From contig CAZLNO010000005.1 of NCBI GenBank assembly GCA_964561005.1, positions 1-64,000 on the forward strand: 64,000 nt of DNA, read 5' to 3'. Positions 58,007-64,000 of this stretch are shown one piece after another. Under the pieces are notes generated by a model. The model was not told where the DNA came from, searched no databases, and saw nothing but the letters and a program-made list of their open reading frames with translations. Source of the DNA: CAZLNO01 sp964561005 (lineage in GTDB: Bacteria; Pseudomonadota; Alphaproteobacteria; Kiloniellales; Rhodovibrionaceae). The translations under genes and the position numbers were made by a program. How positions within the stretch are numbered: the stretch's first letter is position 1; each line of letters begins with the position of its first letter.

Positions 58007-59145
58007 GCCGGTGCGGGCTCCAGCAGTTCGCGGTAGACGCCGAGCGTCCGCCGCGCCGTCGCGTTCCAGGTCATCGGCGCGGCGCGGGTCCGTCCCGCCC
58101 CGGCCAGCCGCGCGCGCAGCGCGGCGTCGTCCAGCAGTTCCGCCAGGCGCTCGCGCACGCACTCGATGTCGTGCGGCGGCGCGTGCAGCGCCGCCTCGCC
58201 GGTGACCTCGCGCAGGCTGCCCGCCGTCGATGTCAGGAGCGGCACGCCGCTGGCCATCGCCTCCAGACAGGGCAGGCCGAAGCCCTCGTAGGCCGAGAGA
58301 TAGGCGAAGGCCGCCGCGCCGGCGTAGAGCCGGCGCAGCAGGTCCTCCGGCACGTAGCCCGGGATGCGCGCCTCGCCCGCGCGGGCCAGCGGCTCCAGCG
58401 CGCGACGCAGTTCGCTCTCGTGCCAGCCGCGCGCGCCGACGATGACCAGCGGATAGCGCCGGCGCAGGCGGTCCGGCAGCCCGGCATAGGCCTGGGCCAG
58501 CGTCGTCAGGTTCTTGCGCGGCTCCAGCGTCGCCACGGTCAGCAGGTAGCCGCCGGGCGCCAAGCCGTATTCGGCCAGGGCCGGCACCAGGTCCGCCGCC
58601 GCGCGCGGATGGAAGCCGGGGTCGACGCCGAGGGGCACGACGCGCACCTTGTCCGCCGCGAAGCCGAAAACCTCGGCCACCTCGTCGCCGGCGAAAGCGC
58701 TGGGCACGATGATGCGCTCGGCGCGCGCCAGCGAGCGCCCCAGATGGCGCTCCAGGAAGCGGCGGCGCTCGCGCGGGTGCTGCGCCGGAAAGCGAATGTG
58801 CGAGAGGTCGTGGCAGGTGGTGACGCAGGGCCCATCGAACGGGCGCAGCACGAAGTTGGGCTCGTGGTACAGCGCGGCCTCGCGGGCCGGAGCGGCGCGG
58901 CGGAACGCCCGGTTGCGGGCCTGATGCAGCAGCTCGTAGGCGCCGGGCACCCGGCGCAGGTGGCGGCGCAGGGTGTAGCTCAAGTGTCGGTCGCCGCCGC
59001 TTCCCGCTTGCCCGGTGTCCGGGTAGCACACGACCCTGATGTCGCCCGACGTCTGGCGCAGGGCGCGACTCAATTCGAAGGCGTAGCGGCCGATGCCGGT
59101 GAGGGGGTGCTTGACGGCTTCGACATTGAACAAGGTCGTCGGCAT
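58003..59145 (-). CDS. GT4 glycosyltransferase
   Basis: 380 residues, GT-B fold. PTTLFNVEAVKHPLTGIGRY, ALYHEPNFVLRPFDGPCVTT, CHDLSHIRFPAQHPRERRRF, PLGVDPGFHP, YLLTVATLEPRKNLTTLAQA and AYLSAYEGFGLPCLEAMASG (E-x7-E) are classic for mannosyl- or fucosyl-type GT4 enzymes of surface glycan pathways. ATG 59145 chosen over a more distant start at 59199. First gene of the 59145-56879 operon, coupled by ATGA to the next. The divergent spacer to potF (59146-59538) is AT-rich at 59210-59275. Confidence 0.9.
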   Translation of the reverse strand: MPTTLFNVEAVKHPLTGIGRYAFELSRALRQTSGDIRVVCYPDTGQAGSGGDRHLSYTLRRHLRRVPGAYELLHQARNRAFRRAAPAREAALYHEPNFVLRPFDGPCVTTCHDLSHIRFPAQHPRERRRFLERHLGRSLARAERIIVPSAFAGDEVAEVFGFAADKVRVVPLGVDPGFHPRAAADLVPALAEYGLAPGGYLLTVATLEPRKNLTTLAQAYAGLPDRLRRRYPLVIVGARGWHESELRRALEPLARAGEARIPGYVPEDLLRRLYAGAAAFAYLSAYEGFGLPCLEAMASGVPLLTSTAGSLREVTGEAALHAPPHDIECVRERLAELLDDAALRARLAGAGRTRAAPMTWNATARRTLGVYRELLEPAPA

Positions 59146-59382
59146 ACGAAAGAGCGTTTCCTTTCTGTCACAAGACAACAGAGCAAGTGCGCTAAGCAAC
59201 TTGAAAGGGACAGAGATGGTTAATAAAGCAACTTTTGGATATACCGAAGAATAACAACTCGTTAACTATCATGTTCGGGTTCGAAGCGTCAACGACGTTT
59301 CCACCGCCGCGGCGGCTTTGATCCGCGAGGGCCGGGGGCGGCGCCGTGACGGCCGGTCGACGGACTTTTCAAGGCGATGAGA

Positions 59383-59413
59383 TTGACAAGCGCGTACCCG
59401 CTCCGCCTGAATA
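59383..59413 (+). promoter_or_regulatory. Possible potFGHI promoter
   Basis: A perfect TTGACA (59383-59388) is followed after 19 bases by TGAATA (59408-59413). Spacing is long by two bases, so this is a weak or activator-dependent candidate. It would give a leader of about 120 bases before potF. Confidence 0.3.
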
Positions 59414-59538
59414 CTCGCTGCACATGGTGTCGGGGCGCGGCGATCATGCCGCCGACCGGCCCCGGCGCGGGATGCGCAGAAAACGCGACGATGCGTGAAC
59501 GAAACCAACGACGCGCAGGGAAGAACCAAGGAGGCTTC

Positions 59539-60642
59539 ATGCATACCCCCATCCGCAGCGGGCTGGCCATGGCCGCGGTGGCGCTGCTTGCCGCCGGCGG
59601 CGCGCGGGCCGCGGAGGACACGGTCCTCAACGTCTACAACTGGTCGGACTACATTGCCGAGAGCACCATCCCGAACTTCGAGGACGAGTTCGGCATCGAG
59701 GTGAACTACGACGTCTACGATTCCAACGAGGTGCTGGAAGGCAAGCTGATGGCCGGCAGCACCGGCTACGACGTCGTGGTGCCCTCGGACACCTTCTTCG
59801 CCCGGCAGATCGAGGCGGGCATCTACCAGAAGCTGGACAAGAGCAAGCTGACCAACTGGGAGCACCTGGACGACGACATCCTGCAGCAGCTTGCCAAGCA
59901 CGACCCAGGCAACCAGTACGGCGTGCCCTACATGTGGGGCACCACCGGCATCGGCTACAACGTCAAGATGGTCGAGGCGCGCCTGGGCGAGGACGCGCCG
60001 ACGAACTCCTGGGCGCTGATCTTCGAGCCGAAGTACGCGAAGAAGCTGGCCGACTGCGGCATCACCATGCTGGACGCGCCGACGGAGATGTTCCCGGCGG
60101 CGCGCAACTACCTGGGCCTGGACCCGAACTCGAACTCCAAGGAAGACCTGGCGAAGGCCGAGGATCTGCTGATGTCGATCCGGCCCTACGTGAAGTACTT
60201 CCACTCCTCGCAATACATCAACGACCTGGCGAACGGCGACATCTGCGTGGCCGTGGGCTGGTCGGGCGACGTCTACATCGCCCGCGACCGGGCCGCCGCG
60301 GCGGAGCAGGGCGTGGAGGTGGACTACGTCATTCCGAAGGAAGGCGCGCTGCTGTGGCAGGACATCATGGCGATTCCGAAGGGCGCGCCGCACCCCGAGG
60401 CCGCGCACAAGTGGCTGAACTACAACATGCGGCCCAAGGTGGCGGCGGCCAACGTGAACTATGTCTGGTACGCCTCCGCCAACGAGACGGCGCTGAAGCA
60501 CGTGGACCCGGAGATCAAGAACAACCCCTCCATCTATCCGCCCAAGGAGGTGATGAAGAAGCTGTATCCCGGCCTGCGGAACCCGCCCCGCTTCGCGCGG
60601 CTGCAAACGCGGGCCTGGACGCGCATCAAAACCGGGCAGTGA
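59539..60642 (+). CDS. potF: Polyamine ABC transporter substrate-binding protein
   Basis: Periplasmic binding protein for putrescine (or spermidine). 367 residues with signal peptide (MAAVALLAAGGARAAEDTVL region). LNVYNWSDYIAESTIPNFED is the family start; YDVVVPSDTFFARQIEAGIY, YGVPYMWGTTGIGYNVKMVE and VAVGWSGDVYIARDRA hold the polyamine-contacting Trp and Asp residues. AAGGAGG stands before ATG 59539. It is first of a potFGHI set but separated from potG by 249 bases full of hairpin repeats. PotF rather than PotD is favoured by overall wording; ligand is not certain. Confidence 0.93.
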   Translation: MHTPIRSGLAMAAVALLAAGGARAAEDTVLNVYNWSDYIAESTIPNFEDEFGIEVNYDVYDSNEVLEGKLMAGSTGYDVVVPSDTFFARQIEAGIYQKLDKSKLTNWEHLDDDILQQLAKHDPGNQYGVPYMWGTTGIGYNVKMVEARLGEDAPTNSWALIFEPKYAKKLADCGITMLDAPTEMFPAARNYLGLDPNSNSKEDLAKAEDLLMSIRPYVKYFHSSQYINDLANGDICVAVGWSGDVYIARDRAAAAEQGVEVDYVIPKEGALLWQDIMAIPKGAPHPEAAHKWLNYNMRPKVAAANVNYVWYASANETALKHVDPEIKNNPSIYPPKEVMKKLYPGLRNPPRFARLQTRAWTRIKTGQ

Positions 60643-60647
60643 GGCCG

Positions 60648-60712
60648 GCTTTGCGGTGACGCGCCCTGACGGGCGCGTCCCCCATCCTGGTCTTCCCCCA
60701 AAGGGGGAAGGC
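60648..60712. repeat. Hairpin repeat between potF and potG, unit 1
   Basis: GACGCGCCCTGACGGGCGCGTC palindrome followed by CCCCATCCTGG and CTTCCCCCAAAGGGGGAAGG. It is an inverted copy of the unit at 9897-9950. It begins 6 bases after the potF stop and could block exonucleases or end part of the transcripts. Confidence 0.65.
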
Positions 60713-60811
60713 ACTAGGGCCGAGCAGGGACGGCTGCTCATGACAGCGTCCCCTCCTCCGTTCGGGTGGAGACTGGGGCGAAGCCTTCATGACGAGCGCA
60801 GTCCAGTCCCT

Positions 60812-60875
60812 TCCCCTCAGGGGGAAGGCCAGGATGGGGGACGCGGCGTCAGCCGCGTCAGCAAGCCGCCCACCT
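60812..60875. repeat. Hairpin repeat between potF and potG, unit 2
   Basis: CCCTTCCCCTCAGGGGGAAGG, CCAGGATGGGGGACGCG and a GCGGCGTCAGCCGC palindrome, in the opposite orientation to unit 1. The two units together could pair into a larger structure. Confidence 0.65.
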
Positions 60876-60891
60876 CGGCGAAGGAAACGAC

Positions 60892-62058
60892 ATGTCCGAA
60901 GCGTCCTCGGCCAACACCAAATCCAGGCTTGACCCCTGGGAGGACCCGAGCGCGAGCCCCTATGTCCGCATCGCGGGCGTGACCAAGCGCTTCGGCGAGT
61001 TCGTGGCCGTCGACGACGTCAGCCTGGACATCTACCGCAAGGAGTTCTTCGCGCTGCTGGGGGCCTCGGGCTGCGGCAAGACGACGCTGCTGCGCATGCT
61101 GGCCGGCTTCGAGCAGCCCAGCGCCGGGCGCATCTGGATCGACGGCCAGGACATGACCGGCATCCCGCCCTACCAGCGGCCGGTCAACATGATGTTCCAG
61201 ACCTATGCGCTGTTCCCGCACATGACGGTCGAGGGCAACGTCGCCTACGGCCTGAAGCAGGACCGCGTGCCCAGGGCGGAGATCAGGACCCGCGTGGCCC
61301 AGGCGCTGGAGCTGGTGCAGCTCGGCCCCTGGGCCAGGCGCAAGCCGCACCAGCTCTCCGGCGGCCAGCGCCAGCGCGTCGCCCTGGCCCGCGCACTGGT
61401 CAAGCGCCCCAAGCTGCTGCTGCTGGACGAGCCGCTGGCGGCGCTGGACAAGAAGCTGCGCGAGCAGACGCAGTTCGAGCTGATGAACATCCAGGAGGAG
61501 GTCGGGGTCACCTTCGTCTTCGTCACCCACGACCAGGAGGAGGCGATGACGCTGTCCACCCGCATGGCGGTGATGGACCGCGGGCGGGTGATGCAGGTGG
61601 GCTCGCCGACCGAGATCTACGAGTTCCCCAACAGCCGCTTCACCGCCGACTTCATCGGCTCCATCAACAGCTTCGAGGGCCGGGTCGCGGCGGTGCGCGA
61701 CGGCCGCGTGACGGTCCGCGCCAGCGGGCTGGACCGCGATCTGGAGGTGGCCAGCGACGCGCCGGTGCAACAGGGCCAGACCGTCTGGGTCGCCGTGCGC
61801 CCGGAGAAGATCGCCGTGGCGCGCGACAGCGGTGACGACGCTCCGGGCGGCGACGATCGTCCCAACACCCTGCGCGGGGTGGTGAAGGACTTCGCCTACC
61901 TCGGCGACGCCTCGGTGCTGCGCGTGGATGTCGGCGGGCCGGAGCCGGTCGAGGTGACCACGCCGAACGTGGTGCGCAGCCGGCGCCGTGAAATCGAGTG
62001 GGACGACACGGTGGTGCTGAGCTGGACGCCCGAATCGGCGGTGGTGCTGACGGCATGA
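60892..62058 (+). CDS. potG: Polyamine ABC transporter ATPase
   Basis: 388 residues. Powers polyamine import. Walker A ALLGASGCGKTTLLRMLAG (about 54-72), Q-loop MMFQTYALFPHMTVEGNVAY, signature LSGGQRQRVALARALV, Walker B LLLLDEPLAALDKKL and H-loop FVFVTHDQEEAMTL are all intact; a TOBE-type regulatory domain follows (about 275-388: VWVAVRPEKIAVA). Its stop overlaps the potH start (ATGA at 62055). The N-terminal 20 residues are extra but common in PotG. Confidence 0.95.
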   Translation: MSEASSANTKSRLDPWEDPSASPYVRIAGVTKRFGEFVAVDDVSLDIYRKEFFALLGASGCGKTTLLRMLAGFEQPSAGRIWIDGQDMTGIPPYQRPVNMMFQTYALFPHMTVEGNVAYGLKQDRVPRAEIRTRVAQALELVQLGPWARRKPHQLSGGQRQRVALARALVKRPKLLLLDEPLAALDKKLREQTQFELMNIQEEVGVTFVFVTHDQEEAMTLSTRMAVMDRGRVMQVGSPTEIYEFPNSRFTADFIGSINSFEGRVAAVRDGRVTVRASGLDRDLEVASDAPVQQGQTVWVAVRPEKIAVARDSGDDAPGGDDRPNTLRGVVKDFAYLGDASVLRVDVGGPEPVEVTTPNVVRSRRREIEWDDTVVLSWTPESAVVLTA

Positions 62059-63032
62059 CCACGGCCGCGCCCGAGCGGCCGCAGGCCGCCACGGTGGCGC
62101 GCGGGCGCTGGCTGCGCGGCGTGCCGCGGCGGGTGGCGAGCGGGCTGGGCCTGTCCGGGCGCGGCCTCGTGGTCGCCGTGCCCTACCTCTGGCTGGGGCT
62201 GTTCTTCTTCCTGCCCTTCGTGATCGTGCTGAAGATCAGCCTGGCGCAGATGGTGATCGCCCGGCCGCCGTTCACCGAGGTCTTCGTCTGGGCGGAGGGT
62301 TGGCTGCCGTCCTTCGCGGGCAGCCTGGACAACTACCGCTGGCTGCTGGGCGACCCGCTGTACTGGGTGGCCTACCTGAACTCGGTCAAGATCGCGCTGG
62401 TCTCCACCGCGCTGTGCCTCTTGATCGGCTATCCCATGGCCTATGCCATCGCGCGGGCCGACCGCACCATCCGCACGCTGCTGCTGCTGATGGTGATCCT
62501 GCCGTTCTGGACCTCCTTCCTGCTGCGGGTCTACGCCTGGATCGGCATCCTCAAGCAGAACGGCCTGATCAACAACGCGCTGATCTGGCTGGGCGTGATC
62601 GAGGAGCCGCTGGCGATGCTGCACAACGACTTCTCGGTCTACCTGGGGATCGTCTACAGCTACCTGCCGTTCATGATCCTGCCGCTCTACGCCACGCTGG
62701 AGAAGCTCGACGTCTCGCTGCTGGAGGCGGCGGAGGACCTGGGTGCGCGGCCCTGGAAGACCTTCCTCACGGTGACATTGCCCTTGTCGGTGCCGGGCAT
62801 CGTGGCGGGCTCCATGCTGGTGTTCATCCCGGCGGTGGGCGAGTACGTGATTCCGGCGCTGCTGGGCGGGCCGGACACCCTGATGATCGGCAAGGTGCTG
62901 TGGAACGAGTTCTTCAACAACCGCGACTGGCCGGTCGCCTCGGCGGTGACGATCGTGCTGATCCTGGTGCTGGTGATCCCGATCGTGCTGTTCCAGCGCC
63001 AGCAGGTCCGCGCGCAGGAGGCCGTGGAGTGA
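62055..63032 (+). CDS. potH: Polyamine ABC transporter permease
   Basis: Inner-membrane permease, 325 residues with six predicted transmembrane segments, starting with LVVAVPYLWLGLFFFLPFVI. The ABC-coupling motif is EAAEDLGARPWKTFLTVTLP (EAA loop, about 230-249). ATG 62055 overlaps the potG stop. Forms a heterodimer with PotI. Confidence 0.95.
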   Translation: MTTAAPERPQAATVARGRWLRGVPRRVASGLGLSGRGLVVAVPYLWLGLFFFLPFVIVLKISLAQMVIARPPFTEVFVWAEGWLPSFAGSLDNYRWLLGDPLYWVAYLNSVKIALVSTALCLLIGYPMAYAIARADRTIRTLLLLMVILPFWTSFLLRVYAWIGILKQNGLINNALIWLGVIEEPLAMLHNDFSVYLGIVYSYLPFMILPLYATLEKLDVSLLEAAEDLGARPWKTFLTVTLPLSVPGIVAGSMLVFIPAVGEYVIPALLGGPDTLMIGKVLWNEFFNNRDWPVASAVTIVLILVLVIPIVLFQRQQVRAQEAVE

Positions 63033-63045
63033 GGAGGCCGCGGGC

Positions 63046-63891
63046 ATGACCGGCAACCGCAAGCTGCTCCTGCTGACGGTGCTGGTGTTCGGCTTTGCCT
63101 TTCTCTACGGGCCGATCGTCTCGCTGATCGTCTACTCCTTCAACGAGTCGAAGCTGGTCAGCGTCTGGGCCGGCTTCTCGACGAAGTGGTACGGCGAGCT
63201 GCTGCGCGACGAGCAGATCCTGGACGCGGCGTTCCTCAGCCTGCGCATCGCCTTCGTCACCGCCTGCATCGCCGTCACCACCGGCACGATGGCGGGCATG
63301 GCGCTGGCGCGCTTCGGCCGCTTTCGCGGGCGCACCTTCTTCACCGGGCTGATCACCGGGCCGCTGGTGATGCCCGACGTGATCATCGGCATCTCGCTGC
63401 TGCTGCTGTTCGTCACCACGCAGAACTGGATCGGCCTCCCCGAGGGCCGGGGCATGGACACCATCATCATCGCGCACGCCACCTTCTGCCTGGCCTATGT
63501 CGCGGTGATCGTGCAGTCGCGGCTGTCCAGCCTGGACGAGTCGCTGGAGGAGGCCGCGCTCGACCTGGGCGCGCGGCCGGGCAAGGTGTTCTTCACCATC
63601 ACCCTGCCGATCATCGCCCCGGCGCTGATCGCCGGCTGGCTGCTGTCGTTCACGCTGTCGCTGGACGACCTGGTGATCGCCTCCTTCGTCTCCGGGCCGG
63701 GCTCGTCGACGCTGCCGATGGTGGTGTTCTCCAAGGTGCGCCTGGGCGTCTCGCCGATGATCAACGCGCTGGCGACCATCATCGTGGCGATCGTCACCGT
63801 GGCGGTGGTCATCGCCGGCATCCTCATGCACCGCCAGGAACGCCTCCGGCAGGCGGACGTCCAAAAGGCGCTGCGGGACGCGGGGTACTGA
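63046..63891 (+). CDS. potI: Polyamine ABC transporter permease
   Basis: Second permease, 281 residues, six transmembrane segments; LTVLVFGFAFLYGPIVSLIV opens it. EAA loop: EEAALDLGARPGKVFFTITL. VMPDVIIGISLLLLFV and WLLSFTLSLDDLVIASFVSG are PotI/PotC marks. It starts 13 bases after the potH stop with GGAGG upstream. Last gene of the operon. Confidence 0.95.
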   Translation: MTGNRKLLLLTVLVFGFAFLYGPIVSLIVYSFNESKLVSVWAGFSTKWYGELLRDEQILDAAFLSLRIAFVTACIAVTTGTMAGMALARFGRFRGRTFFTGLITGPLVMPDVIIGISLLLLFVTTQNWIGLPEGRGMDTIIIAHATFCLAYVAVIVQSRLSSLDESLEEAALDLGARPGKVFFTITLPIIAPALIAGWLLSFTLSLDDLVIASFVSGPGSSTLPMVVFSKVRLGVSPMINALATIIVAIVTVAVVIAGILMHRQERLRQADVQKALRDAGY

Positions 63892-63919
63892 GCCTCGGGC
63901 CGTCCGGCGTGCGACGCGC

Positions 63920-64000
63920 TCAGTTGCAGCGGCCGATGGAGCCCTCGCGGCAGGTATAGTTGCCGTCGGTCCAGGTGGCGCCCGAGAGGTCGGCGCCGGT
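63920..64000 (-). CDS. C-terminal end of a pentapeptide-repeat protein (partial)
   Basis: The complement of 63920-64000 reads in one frame TGADLSGATWTDGNYTCREG then SIGRCN and a stop. GADLSGATWTDG is a pentapeptide-repeat unit (A(D/N)LxG), and the Cys-containing close CREGSIGRCN is a typical end of small exported pentapeptide-repeat proteins in proteobacteria. The rest lies beyond the window. Convergent with potI. Confidence 0.65.
   Translation of the reverse strand, partial: TGADLSGATWTDGNYTCREGSIGRCN

Noticed and set aside
59270..59295. tRNA-like GGTTCGAAG near the glycosyltransferase/potF spacer
   Set aside because: No cloverleaf partners, acceptor stem or anticodon arm around it.

Overview
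This is a very GC-rich (roughly 70%) bacterial window with two 100-N scaffold gaps (19694-19793 and 25202-25301). Gene content points to an alphaproteobacterium, most likely of the Rhodospirillales/Rhodovibrionales type: rsmE next to a plant-type glutamate-cysteine ligase, PmbA, DUF3775 and DUF1289 proteins, class 1B SpeD, cytosolic BtuF-like protein and many DUF4214 proteins. No rRNA, tRNA, phage or CRISPR was seen.

Region 1 (1-32.8 kb) is mostly housekeeping. It holds a MazEF-type toxin-antitoxin pair, a RAYT transposase framed by its own REP-like repeats, xseA and purD (divergent), a Phd-type antitoxin whose toxin partner is cut to a stub, tadA, a two-gene membrane unit of unknown role (6409-7520), a C26 amidase, rluB-rsmD, an LpxH-like phosphoesterase with a mannosyltransferase, a lipid kinase, pmbA, two tiny membrane proteins not usually annotated (14230-14528), a DUF4139 protein, rsmE, gshA, a CoA-transferase and a D-2-hydroxyglutarate-dehydrogenase-like flavoprotein (both cut by gap 1), a TauE exporter, a deacetylase-like protein, a tyrosine phosphatase (cut by gap 2), speD, a BrnTA pair, a molybdopterin-fold protein, a BtuF-like protein, a YbiO-like MscS channel and a GcvR-like ACT protein.

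Region 2 (33-59.2 kb) looks like a cell-surface locus. Four proteins carry DUF4214 modules, three of them with RTX/hemolysin-type Ca-binding repeats or a long beta-rich S-layer-like body. With them lie a methyltransferase with the regulatory domain known from rickettsial protein-lysine methyltransferases, a TolC outer-membrane channel with an added C-terminal peptidoglycan-binding domain, six glycosyltransferases, and a signal-peptide-less GH26 glycosidase with an Ig-like N-terminal part. None of the large acidic proteins has a Sec signal peptide, so type I secretion through TolC is the natural reading; the ABC and membrane-fusion subunits are not in the window. I infer a secreted, possibly glycosylated and/or methylated, S-layer or matrix system. 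Region 3 (59.5-63.9 kb) is a putrescine/spermidine ABC transporter potFGHI, followed by the C-terminal end of a pentapeptide-repeat protein at the window edge.

Intergenic DNA is loaded with dispersed palindromic elements. At least six families recur, including a MITE-like element of about 170 bp with CAGCGG-AAT ends (two copies), a triple-palindrome element built around GAACGTTT/AAACGTTC (three copies), an element with ATACCGCC(C)GACG ends, and short hairpin families near operon boundaries.
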